Under the pieces are notes generated by a model that did no database searches, was not told the origin of the DNA, and saw nothing but the letters and a program-made list of their open reading frames with translations. From Cytospora piceicola (Eukaryota; Ascomycota; Sordariomycetes; Diaporthales; Cytosporaceae): 64,000 bases of DNA. Below are positions 45,808-55,958 of this stretch, one piece after another; position 1 is the stretch's first letter, and each line of letters begins with the position of its first letter. The stretch spans positions 558,001 through 622,000 of the forward strand of contig JALQBC010000004.1 in NCBI GenBank assembly GCA_023375675.1. Reading direction: 5' to 3'. Made by a program: the position numbers and the translations under genes.

Positions 45808-46438
45808 ACGGGATGCGGGCATACTCGATCTGGGTGCTTGGTCTTGTGCGTGGCGCATGATAGATTCTGGGCACGGCATATCCACTGTATTCTACCAACA
45901 AAGAGGACCTCGGGAGGTCTATTGAATGACGAAGCATGAAGAAGCCAAGTGCTCGCCTATATGGCTCAATACAAACTGTTCAATGGTGTAGTATAACGGC
46001 CGGCCAAGTGGGAATAACGAAGCGTTCTGTTTAGGACACACGACTCGGCCAAAGGTCGCAATCGTCTCTGTCGGGATGAATCGTTTTAATCGAGCGTAAT
46101 CCATAGGTGACATAGTAACATATGGTCTTTTTCGTTACATGCTCTTCTTGACGGAAATACAAAAAGATTATCCTGCAGATGTCCATACGGGTTACATACT
46201 TATCTAGGTACTGCCTACTTAGTCAAGTAGGTACCTAGGTACATATGTTGTGCTTGGCCCGTAGTCTTTTTACCGGGACAGTACCGGTGCAGGTACGCCA
46301 ACAGAGGCCCGTGCACTCAAGCTGCGAAATCTCCAAACCAAACTGACCTTCTCTACGAAATCCTCCCCAGTTGGCCAGGTTAATAAGGATCCATCTTCTA
46401 CATAACCCATCCCATCTTATACCCGACATACGCCCAGA
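45808..46438. other. Intergenic region p24 / PRP45 with palindromes
   Basis: Contains the p24 3' UTR and PRP45 promoter. At 46203-46242 there are CTAGGTAC/GGTACC palindromic words plus a perfect hairpin (listed separately). Confidence 0.55.
46214..46231. repeat. Perfect inverted repeat, 7-bp arms, 4-base loop
   Basis: CCTACTT-AGTC-AAGTAGG, directly joined to GTACCTAGGTAC, so the whole block can fold in several ways. It lies about 210 bp upstream of the PRP45 ATG. Confidence 0.7.
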
Positions 46439-48163
46439 ATGGCTTCCCTCGCAGCCGCCCTGTCGCAGTCCCTCCCAAAACCGAACTACACGGGCGAGGA
46501 CGAGGAACTCCCCACCCGCGCGAACCAGCGCGGTCCCAGAATCGTCGGGCCCGGCCAACTCGACGACACCCAGATCGTCCTCAAGCGGGCAGGCGGACCA
46601 CCGCCCTACGGGCAGCGAACAGGATGGCGGCCCCGCAACCCCGAGGACTTTGGCGACGGCGGCGCGTTCCCCGAGATCCACGTCGCGCAGTACCCGCTCG
46701 ACATGGGCCGCAAGGGCGGGTCGGCGTCCAAGTCCAACGCGCTGGCCCTGACCGTCGACGGCGACGGCAAGGTCAAGTACGACGCCGTCGCGAGGCAGGG
46801 CCACGCCGAGAACAGGATCGTGCACACGAGCTTCAAGGACCTGATACCGCTCCGCCAGCGCGCCGACGCCGGCGAGATCAACCTCGAGCGGCCCAGCGAG
46901 GAGGAGGTCGCCGCCACGACGGAGAGGACCAAGGCCGCGCTCGAGAAGCTGGTCAGCGGCGCGGTGCAGTCGCAGAAGCCCAAGAATGTCAACGTGGGGG
47001 GCCCGCGGGACGCCACGTTCGTGAGGTATACTCCGGCGAACCAGATGGGGGACAGCTCGAAGAAACAGGACCGCATCATGAAGATTGTCGAGAGGCAGAA
47101 GGACCCTATGGAGCCTCCCAAGTTCCGAGTCAAGAAGATCCCACGCGGGCCACCCTCGCCCCCGCCACCGGTCATGAGATCCCCGCCTAGGAAGCTCACG
47201 GCGCAAGATCAGGAGGACTGGAGGATCCCACCACCGGTATCAAACTGGAAAAACCCCAAGGGATTCACGGTTCCCTTGGACAAGAGACTGGCAGCGGATG
47301 GCAGGGGGCTCCAGGATGTGCAGATCAACGACAAGTTTGCCCAGTTCTCCGAGGCCCTTTTCATGGCGGATAGGCACGCACGTGAGGAAGTCAAGCAGCG
47401 GGCACTCATGCAACAGCGCCTGGCCGAGAAGGAGAAGCAACAAAAGGAAGAGAACCTGCGCATGCTCGCGCAGCAGGCCCGAGAAGAGAAGGCCGGCCAC
47501 AGCCGACGCAGGTCCAGGTCAGGCAGCTACGACAGCAGGTCCTCCGGGTCTTCATACGACAGCGATGAGTCTGCCGTCCGCGAGCGGGAGGAGGCACGGA
47601 AGGAGAGGCGCCGCGAGGAGGAGCGCAAGCTGCGACAGTCGCGCATGGGTGCTGAGCGGCGGGTGCAGGTCATGGCCCGCGAGCAGAACCGCGACATCTC
47701 GGAGAAGATTGCCCTCGGCCTCGCGAAGCCCACGCAGAGCAAGGAGGGCATGTACGATTCCCGCCTGTTCAACCAGTCCAGCGGCTTCGACAGCGGTTTC
47801 AACGAGGACAACCCCTACGATAAGCCACTGTTCGCGGCGCAGGATGCTATCAGCAGTATCTACCGACCAAGCGTGAACATGGATGACGACGATGAGGCGG
47901 CTGGAGACCAGGAGATGGAGAAGATCCAGAAGTCGAGCCGGTTCGGTGAGGCGTTGGGCCGGGGTAAGTTCAAGGGCACCGAGGACGCGGAGGCCCGGGA
48001 GGGCCCAGTACAGTTTGAGAAAGAGACGGTTGACCCCTTCAACGTCGATAAATTCTTGTCTGAGGTAGAACAGTCCTCTGGTGGCAAGAGGGGCTATGGC
48101 TTGCAGGAGACGGATGACAGGAAATCGAAGCGCCCAAGGGTGGAAGATGACGACGACGAATAG
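46439..48163 (+). CDS. PRP45: Pre-mRNA-processing protein 45 (SNW1/SKIP)
   Basis: A spliceosome component of the Prp19-associated complex, present from activation through catalysis; a nuclear protein. A single exon encodes 574 aa from ATG 46439. The SKIP/SNW domain fills about residues 165-330 and contains PPKFRVKKIPRGPPSPPPPV and the signature SNWKNPKGFTVPLDKR (Ser268 onward). A highly charged helical region follows (RLAEKEKQQKEENLRMLAQQ), with a short RS stretch (SRRRSRSGSYDSRSSGSS) and a conserved C-terminal part (YDSRLFNQSSGFDSGF, NPYDKPLFA). The end is basic then acidic (KSKRPRVEDDDDE). The coding sequence is strongly GC-rich at third positions, which creates long antisense open frames that should be ignored. 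The intronless structure is unusual among its neighbours. Confidence 0.96.
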   Translation: MASLAAALSQSLPKPNYTGEDEELPTRANQRGPRIVGPGQLDDTQIVLKRAGGPPPYGQRTGWRPRNPEDFGDGGAFPEIHVAQYPLDMGRKGGSASKSNALALTVDGDGKVKYDAVARQGHAENRIVHTSFKDLIPLRQRADAGEINLERPSEEEVAATTERTKAALEKLVSGAVQSQKPKNVNVGGPRDATFVRYTPANQMGDSSKKQDRIMKIVERQKDPMEPPKFRVKKIPRGPPSPPPPVMRSPPRKLTAQDQEDWRIPPPVSNWKNPKGFTVPLDKRLAADGRGLQDVQINDKFAQFSEALFMADRHAREEVKQRALMQQRLAEKEKQQKEENLRMLAQQAREEKAGHSRRRSRSGSYDSRSSGSSYDSDESAVREREEARKERRREEERKLRQSRMGAERRVQVMAREQNRDISEKIALGLAKPTQSKEGMYDSRLFNQSSGFDSGFNEDNPYDKPLFAAQDAISSIYRPSVNMDDDDEAAGDQEMEKIQKSSRFGEALGRGKFKGTEDAEAREGPVQFEKETVDPFNVDKFLSEVEQSSGGKRGYGLQETDDRKSKRPRVEDDDDE

Positions 48164-48941
48164 AATGGGCCAGCATATAGCCATCGGAGTTCTAATCGCA
48201 TCTGGCGCATGGACATCCAAGAACATAATTTACAACTCACTGCGATCCACCGTATCATATGTTGGAGTGTATAGGAGTGTGCTGCTGCTTCGTTGCGCGG
48301 CGATCGAAAGTAGCCCTTGTCTGCAACACTATATGCATGATTGGTTCGCGAGTGAGTGACCCAACGCGCGCCTGTCAACGGCTATGGAATGGCTCTTCAT
48401 ACATGGGAATGTATATTTACAAATATGGTAGTAAGTGGTCCCTTTATGTGCATGTAATTATGTGCATGTAACTGTGTTATATTATTTGTATCGAAGGCCG
48501 AGTAGTAAAGTCTTGGATATGAACAAACTGACACAGTCGAGCTCTGTCTAAATAATTACAAGAACTCTGGAGTCAAGTGGAGATGTCCCATCCCTAGGCT
48601 TCTATCACCAACAGTCCATCACCTATCAGGCCACAATCCGGAACGCCTTGACCCGAACGCCGTAAACCATACCTTGCTATGCATACAACTGTGTTCAGAC
48701 AAAAGAGGCGTCGGCTGACGTCTATCTTGACCGTCCACCTCTTCCCGTAGTCCAGTCCCTGGCTCTCTCAACGGGCGATCACCTGGAACAGCAGCCACCA
48801 TCGGGTCGCCATTCCCATAAGCTCGCCATGTTGGAGGGGCAAGGGGAGAGTTCAGTTCCCAGCAACCTCCCCCCACCTCCCTCTCCCCTATCGCCGAAGA
48901 CCCAGCCCCCTTTTCGCCATCCCGTTCTCCAAATCAATGCC
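48164..48941. other. Convergent 3' intergenic region PRP45 / TIM22
   Basis: Holds both 3' UTRs. AT-rich at 48400-48560. No gene recognised. Confidence 0.6.
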
Positions 48942-49656
48942 CTACTCATCATCCTTGGGCATCCTCATCCAGGTATCAATGGCAGCACTGAACGCCGCGA
49001 AGCCCGCGCACCCGACGGCCATGCCCTGCGGCCCGCTGCCCCGGGCGAGGATGGCGCCCGACATGCAGCCGGCCGCGACGCCGTTGCCGATGTCGTTCTT
49101 GGCCCGGAACCCCTCGATGCCGCACTCGATGCCCGTGAACAGGGACCCGACCATGGCGAAGTTCTTGGCCGTGCTCCACGAGCGCACGCCCATGTCCTTG
49201 AAGCCCGTCCTGATCTGCTGCTTCCACGGGATGCTCGTCTGTGTCGCGCCCGCGCCGGCCGTGTGGTAGGGTGTGTCGTATGCCATCTGTGTTGTCTGCG
49301 GTCAGCCTTTTTGGATCGTCCGCCCGGGGGTAGGAGTAGTACAAGCAGGGAAGGGGAAGGCAGGGTGGGTATCGGACGTACAGATGCCATGAACAGGCCA
49401 AACACACCACCGAGACCGAAACCAGCGACGCCCGACATGACCGTTTTCGCATAGCATGACTCTGCCATCCCGGTCATCATCTTGATCTACGATACCCCCG
49501 AGAAGATTGAAGTTAGCGATCTATTGGTCCTCTCTCGACAAGGAAATCCACTCGAAAGTGTACAGCTAAACTGACAGCCTTCGCGTTGGGATCATTGGGA
49601 TCCGATGAGCCTGGTGCGCCTCCGGGAAGGCCACCTCCCATGCCTGGAAAACTCAT
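48942..49656 (-). CDS. TIM22: Mitochondrial import inner membrane translocase subunit Tim22
   Basis: The channel-forming core of the TIM22 complex, which inserts carrier-type multispanning proteins into the inner membrane. Three exons on the minus strand (49656-49576, 49486-49382, 49286-48942; introns 89 and 95 bp) give 176 aa, near the family length. The N-terminus is Gly/Pro-rich ([16 protein letters not shown]). Membrane segments are Gly-rich ([59 protein letters not shown]). The two conserved cysteines occur in AESCYAK and [22 protein letters not shown] is a typical family segment. The last exon begins with an ATG (MAYDTPYH), which could be mistaken for a start. Confidence 0.95.
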
Positions 49657-50355
49657 GTTTCGAGAGGATGGTCTATCGTGGTATTGGGAATAGTGAGTGG
49701 CGCTGACAGCTGTGCAGAGATCGGAGGTAGTATCGCGCCTTGAATTGGGAGACAAAATGTATAAGTGTTGGAGCTGTCAATGCGGGAACGAGGACATCGA
49801 TGGACGGCTTCTTAGAGCTGGTGGCGCGATAAGAAATTTTGGCCCGTTATCGCTCGCAGCGGCCTCGGCGCCCAAGCACTACCAGCCAAGCACTGCCAGC
49901 CAGGTGCTGAAGCTCCCAGCTCCCAGCCCATTGTCACATAAGTAAGCAGTCAGCATGAGCAGTAGTAGTTTAGGTAATGCGGACTTCGCCGTCATGATTC
50001 GCACTTCAGTTGGTCTAGGAGTACCGTTTATGCAACGACTCGTCTTTGCCAACGAGGAAAAAGTAAAACTTGTCCACCCATCCTTCCGCCTGTTCATGGA
50101 ATAACCCATCCCCTTCCTGCCTTCCAAAGGCTATACTTCCACATCCTGCGCCTAATGCCTGCTCATGCCTGTGAACATACGATATACTGGGGCATATCCT
50201 ATCTTAGGGTCAAACACAACGAAGGCGCAACGATAAGAGATGTAACAGGATAACAAGGCCAGGGTGGTATATCAGCACTCCCTATCGAGGTAAGTACTTC
50301 ATTTTTTCTTGAGGAATATCATCCAACACTGCATCACTCGAGGCAAAGCATGAGA
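49657..50355. other. Intergenic region TIM22 promoter / UBP15 3' end
   Basis: TIM22 promoter and leader on one side, UBP15 3' UTR on the other (UBP15 also runs on the minus strand). No gene recognised. CACTACCAGCCAAGCACTGC at about 49876 is a short imperfect direct repeat. Confidence 0.55.
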
Positions 50356-53300
50356 CTACTTCAGGAACAGGTCTCCCACTCCATTACGCATAGTTCGTGT
50401 CCGGTCCACGTGGTCGAGGCCGAGGAAGTCGTCGTCACCGTCATTGATGATCTCTGTGATCGCCTCATCTGCAATGGAAAATTAGCTGCTTGTTGCGACC
50501 CCACTGGGCTTGGGCAATGATAAAGAAAATTGGACACCTACCATCTGAGAGGTAATGCACTTTGGAATATGCCGACCTCCTCACAATAGCGAACTTGATC
50601 TTCTCGAAGCTCTTGCCTTTCAGGCCTGTCCTCTTCTCCAGGCGCTTCTTGGTATCCAAGAACGTCTCGCCCTCTTTCAGCAGGAACTTGAATGGCATTC
50701 CGTGCACCCGACTGGGCTCGTTCTGGAAGTGGAAGCAGTTGATGTAGTCCTTGTCGGTAGCTTCCGCCTCCTCTGGTGACGTACGCTCGGCAACGAGCAA
50801 GGTGTACTCGTTAATGCTGATGACTGGATACTCGCGTGCCATTTCCCGGAAGAACTTGTGGTTGTTAACCTCAAATACCCTGATCTTGCCAGCTTCGGCC
50901 TCTTCAGGGATCTGGGCCTTCTTGATGAGTCCGTTGATGAGGTCTTCGATCGTACCGTTCTTGGACACCAGTATGTCAAAGTGGTCCTGTGTCTTTCAGT
51001 TAGCCAGGCTTCAGCGCGGAAGTTGTCAAGGGAATTTACCTCTTTGGTGATGCCTTCACTGAGCCATGTGATCTTGACGTTCTTCTTGGTATCCAGCTCT
51101 GCCAGACTCATATCCAAGACCTCGAAGTACAGAGCATCGTTTCTCTGGTTCTGGTTGATCTGAGAATATCCGGACGGATTCAAGATGCTCTGTAGGGTCT
51201 GGTTGTTTGACAGCCGCTTGACAGCCACCCTCACGGCTGCAGTAGCACTGTTCACCGTGTAAAACCGGATATGTGTCGGGTCTACACTGAGTGCATCGCC
51301 AACCTTCTCAGCCAGCTGATCGTAGCTAATCTTTGCGCTGAGAACGAGTTCGAACGGTGGGTACTTGTTAGGATCACACCGAGTTGGGTGAGCATGGAAT
51401 TTAACCGTCCTCTTAAACATGAGGAAGTCGTAATACTCCCGCGCATCCTCACAGCGGTCCGATTTCCTCGCCCTACGCACACATTAGCGGAAGCCGAGCG
51501 ACAGGGCCAGCACCATCACTTACGTATCCTCGGGTGACTTTTCCCCAAGCCCGAGTCTCTTTTCCAGAACTGACTTCTTTTCCGTTACCTTCTGGAAGCA
51601 CACAATATCTCCATCTTGGAGCTCAGCAGCCTTCAAGGTCTGCTTCGCTCTGAGGGCCTCGATCATGTTAGGCTTGATCTCCTCCCAGAGCATGACCTTA
51701 TCATCGCCTGACAGTTTCTCGCCCCAGCCCATCTTCTTGCAGATCATGGGAACAATCTCCTCAACCTTCTTCTCTTTATTGACGTAAACGTGTCCAACAC
51801 CATGAAGGGTCTGTGTTTCTGCGTCGAAATGCTTCAAGAACAAAAGAATGAGGTCGTTCTTGACGACAATGCCATTGCTTTGGCTCTGGTAAGTTGGCCA
51901 GATCGCTTCGCCCTCGTCGTTGACCTCCTCAGCAATCTCAGCCCATACACGGAGCACATTGTTATGGTGGGTGGTGGACTTGTTATAGCTTTCCTCTACC
52001 GTCGCACGCATGTCCAGCATAGGTTGATCTGGCCGCGTGGTCTTATTCTGACGGTTGACCATCATCCACAAGCGCACTCTCCTCGGATCCTCATTGATGT
52101 CCTCGGCAATGCGATTGGTGAGATCCTGAAGGGTAGAGGAGCGCAGGGTCCTATAGAATCTTGGCGCGGATGGGTCCAAGTCAGGGCTTGCTTCGAACAC
52201 GCCTAGATCCGTGCCTCCGTGTTGCTGGAACGTCGAAGGGAGGATAGCCCTGACACCCATGTAAAGATGCTGCTCCTCTTTCTCTTTCCTCCGTGCCTCT
52301 CTGATGGCAGCTTCTTCATCAAATCTGTGGCGCAAGTGTGCAGGAATGTCTTCCTCAGTCACAGGGCAAAGAATATTGTCCACTCGTGACTGTCGGATGT
52401 ATACCAACATGTAAGCGCTGTTAGGCCGCATAATGGGTGCTTTCCGTTGTTGCACCGGGCTCCGGAGATGATTTGTAGGCTGTCGATACTCGCCACCGAA
52501 GTTGTCCTCCAGAACCTCGCGTAACGTCGCCTTCGTCACCTTGTCATCGTCGTACTTGTAAAACCATCCATCCTTGTTCGGCTTCAGGAATGCGTAGTAA
52601 TGGCCTGCGTTGAGGTCGCCGCTGTGGACAAGAACACCGTGCAGCTGATAAGTCCATGATTCAGAGTTATCTGCGTCTTCTGACAGGTACGGAGATGCAT
52701 CAAAGATCTCAGGGAATTCGTAGCGGTCATTGATCTTCGTCATGGTATCCCTCATGTAGTCGTACTCGAAGCGCTTTAGTTGCAAGTGGAGAACATCGGG
52801 AAAGCTCGTGAAAATGACACCCTTGTTCGCGTCTTGCAACTTGTACTGGTCGCCTGCCATGTATTGGTTCTCACCTTCCATCTTCTCGACCTGGATGTAG
52901 TCCTTGAAACTGTCCTGCAGGTCCTTGTTTCCTGAAACGTTCAGTTGAACATCCCAAAAGTCTTCTATGCGGCTGGATTCGTAGTCGACGTTGATGCACG
53001 AAATGTATGTCTTGATTTTGCCGCTGAACATATGTGGCAGGACGTTCTCGGCCTTGGTGCCCTTCATTCTCTCCTCCATACGTTCCATGAGTTTCCGTGA
53101 AAGTTCCTGCACGTCTTGTTGCTCGAAAATATGTCTTGTCTCCCAGCCGAAGGACTTTGTCAGTTCGTTAGTTCCTACAGCCACATTTGACGTCTGAAGC
53201 TGGTAGAATAGGCGCTGTAGCGTATACGCGCTGTTTGTCATGCTATCGTCATATTCGGTCGGAATTTCGTATACGGCCTTCCAAGGTCAGCGCTGCCCAT

Positions 53301-54395
53301 ATGAAGGGTGGTGATGATGTCTAATACCTTGCGGAACGCATTTGTGAAATAGAGAGATTGCAGTAAGGAATTCAGGTAGCAAGTGGCACCCTGGTTCTTG
53401 AGTCCTACATATCCTGTTTCCTTCTTTGAGTCGTAGTTGGTGAAGTTGTGCCATAATACACCGGTCTCGTCTTCCACGATTCTGACGTACACGGTGATGT
53501 TCGCATTGTCGTTCTCGATCATTGGTCGGTTCGAATTGTCCCAGAGGCCGTACATCCTGCGGGACTCTAGGAACTTTGTGAAGCCCCAGTCGCTCTCCTC
53601 CTTAGTGAACCGGTGGTGGGCACTGTGGTGGGAGAATATCGTGGGCTCGTTTGGATTCCACAGTACCAATGCGAATTGCACACAACAGCTCCAGTCTTCT
53701 GGCACCTCATTGGGTTCAAACCCATGTTCCACATATATCGAGCATTGGTCGACATTGTTGCCAAATGGGAAAAGCAGTATCCGCCTACAGTCAAGGATTA
53801 GTTTCGAGAATGTGAGAACTGTCAGTAGTAGACTGGAGGATCGTACCAAGGATATCCTCCTGCCTTGAAGGTAGGGCCATGCTCCTTCTTGTTTTGTGAC
53901 CGCCAGTTTTGGATTTCCCAGGTACAAACAACGTCTTCGAGAATGCGAGGTTCTTCAATCAATGGTGGCAACACGAGCTCTTTTATAGCATCATCTGTGA
54001 AGGAGTCAGCATCCTGCCGACCGAGAGCTCCGCTCTGGAAACGTACAATCGTCCGCCCTGGTCAAATCCTGAACCTGTTCTGCCTCTGTTTCCAAGTTGT
54101 CCGGGTTGATGATCGTGAGGTTGTCCTTCTCAACGCCGTTAGCGGTTGGGTCGACGATGTGTTCCTCGGTGTCAACGAGCATGTCGTTGGGCGAGTGCAT
54201 GTCGGGGTTGAAAGCCTCATCGGAGAGAATCAAGTCAGCACGGTTTTCATCCAGGAGTCTCCAGAGCATTTCAGGGTGTGGCTGAATGTCAGAGGGTAGG
54301 GGAGACTGGGGAAGATCGGAAAATAACAGCGACGTCGAGGGAGAGGGTGAGGTTGGAGGAGAAGCTATGCATGGTGACGATGATGCCGTCGACAT
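50356..54395 (-). CDS. UBP15: Ubiquitin carboxyl-terminal hydrolase 15 (USP7/HAUSP family)
   Basis: A cysteine deubiquitinase with a MATH domain. Seven exons on the minus strand keep phase: 54395-54047, 53994-53847, 53784-53328, 53277-51524, 51472-51040, 50986-50542 and 50468-50356, giving 1232 aa. The MATH domain covers about 145-270 (CTWEIQNWRSQ, LLFPFGNNVDQCSIYVEHG). The USP domain starts at TGYVGLKNQGATCYLNSLLQ, with catalytic Cys301, and the catalytic His (about 544) is in GDLNAGHYYAF. The USP7-type C-terminal ubiquitin-like domains follow and end in a short tail (RTMRNGVGDLFLK). The N-terminal start is uncertain: MSTASS at 54395 is used here. The frame is open upstream to MPLMSRHW (54482), and a spliced start (ATG at 54617, GTGAGT directly after it, acceptor before 54509) would also be in phase. 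Confidence 0.93.
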
Positions 54396-55290
54396 TGCGG
54401 CCGAGACAGGGAGCCAGTCCAGTTCAGGAGGATTACTCCGCGTTCGCCGCCACCTTCTCCAGTGCCTCGACATGAGAGGCATTGGTGAAGGGCCCGTCGT
54501 AGATGTGTGCTTGCAGAAAATATGCAGGGAATAGGTCGGTAGTTGTTGGGTCCGAGGGTATTATGGAGGTGGAATGAACGAGGTAGGTGTATGTGTTTGA
54601 CCTTGCGAACTCACCATTTTTGCGGTCTTCTGAGCAGGCCTGGCCCAGGAAGGCGTATGGTAGGTGGTGGATAGATATGTAGACTTGGGGAGGAGAGAAG
54701 GCTAATGTTTCTCTCGATAGCCTTGTGCAGTAGCGATCGACGGCCTCTTGATGGTCGGCAGTAGAGAGGAAAAGAGGACGACGGCTGACACGTTATGCGG
54801 CAGGAGAGAGGCGCGTTTCGCCGGCCGACGTCAGGGTCAAGCGGGTGATACCTGGCCTGGATGGGATTGATGACGAGGGTAGGTAAGACAGTGAAAGCCA
54901 AGATTGAATGCAAAACAAGAGGTGTGTTATAGAGTAGAGAGGGCAAGGCAGGCAAGGTCTTGCGCCTATGAGATTGGAAGGAGGATTAGGTAGACCAGTC
55001 TAATGGTACGTAAGAAATGCGGATGCGGAGAGCTAAACTTCTGGAGTGAGGTCGGTCGCGGTGTCCCACACTTTGTGAGTGCCTGCCCACCACGACGGTT
55101 AAGGCGAGCCGGAGCAGTGCTTAGCTGTGACTTACTTAAGCACTTCGTTGCCCCTCTATAACCTTATGACGTCCCTGGCTTGGGGAAGAACTTCCGTGAA
55201 TAAGGAGTGACAGCAGTTGCACCGGTTTTATAACTACCTAGGTATGATTAGCTGCAAATGCAGTATACCATATAACAAAAGACACGACAC

Positions 55291-55312
55291 AGTACCTACC
55301 TAGGTAGGTATA
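55291..55312. repeat. Palindrome AGTACCTACCTAGGTAGGTA
   Basis: TACCTACCTAGGTAGGTA is a perfect 18-bp palindrome, with a related ACTACCTAGGTA 60 bp upstream. Confidence 0.8.
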
Positions 55313-55684
55313 GAATAGGATACAGGCAGAAGAGTACCTACGGTAGACGTGAAAGGGTTTTGGATTTCTTTGCCTATTCAGTTCTCCACTGCAGTATTTA
55401 GCTACAGAATGTATCTACAGTACCTACAACTAGAACAGCGTGTCGACTGATGATTCAAAAGCCCTCTGTCGCTATAGACACCGGGCAGATAGTAGATTGT
55501 CAGCAGGATAGTGCAAACCTGCCTCCCCAGAAAAAAACTAGGCCAAGTAAGCAAGTAAATACGTAGTCCTGGCAGCCATCGACCGAGGCTTGTGACGGCA
55601 TTATTGCCTTGGTGGGGAACCACATGTGTACTGCAAGCTCCCCACTTTATCAAGGTGCTGGCCGTCTACACTGCCTACTGTGTT

Positions 55685-55744
55685 GTACCTACCTACCTAG
55701 GTACCTAGGGTAGATAGGGTTACGGCCTAGGTACCTATGTACTT
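55685..55744. repeat. Cluster of TACCTAGGTACC palindromes
   Basis: Repeated TACCTA, CCTAGG and GGTACC words: ACCTACCTACCTAGGTACCT, then 20 bp later GCCTAGGTACCTATGTAC. The densest example of the palindrome family in the window. Confidence 0.75.
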
Positions 55745-55958
55745 AAAATGGTATGCAGGCAAGTTGGTGCTCCATGACGCTTAAATTGAGACCCTGACTA
55801 AAAACACACCAGCAACATTGAGAAACCATATATACATGCATACATACACACACCTTCAAATGTAGAAGGACTCACTGGTAGGCAGTTGACACTCATATGG
55901 AATTATCACCGGAATGTCGCGATTGGGGGCCAAGACCACCTTAAATACGAAGGAAAAC

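Larger units (their letters stand above)
54396..55958. promoter_or_regulatory. Divergent intergenic region UBP15 / PDK-like kinase
   Basis: The first part may include UBP15 leader exons. A minus-strand frame without an ATG is open from 54792 to its stop at 54433-54435 (see findings). Beyond 55.0 kb the sequence is AT-richer, with several CCTAGG/GGTACC palindromes. No confident gene. Confidence 0.45.

Noticed and set aside
46235..47206. 323-codon minus-strand frame opposite PRP45
   Set aside because: Antisense shadow of a GC3-rich coding exon; Leu/Arg/Gly/Val-rich without domain. The same applies to 47552-48226.
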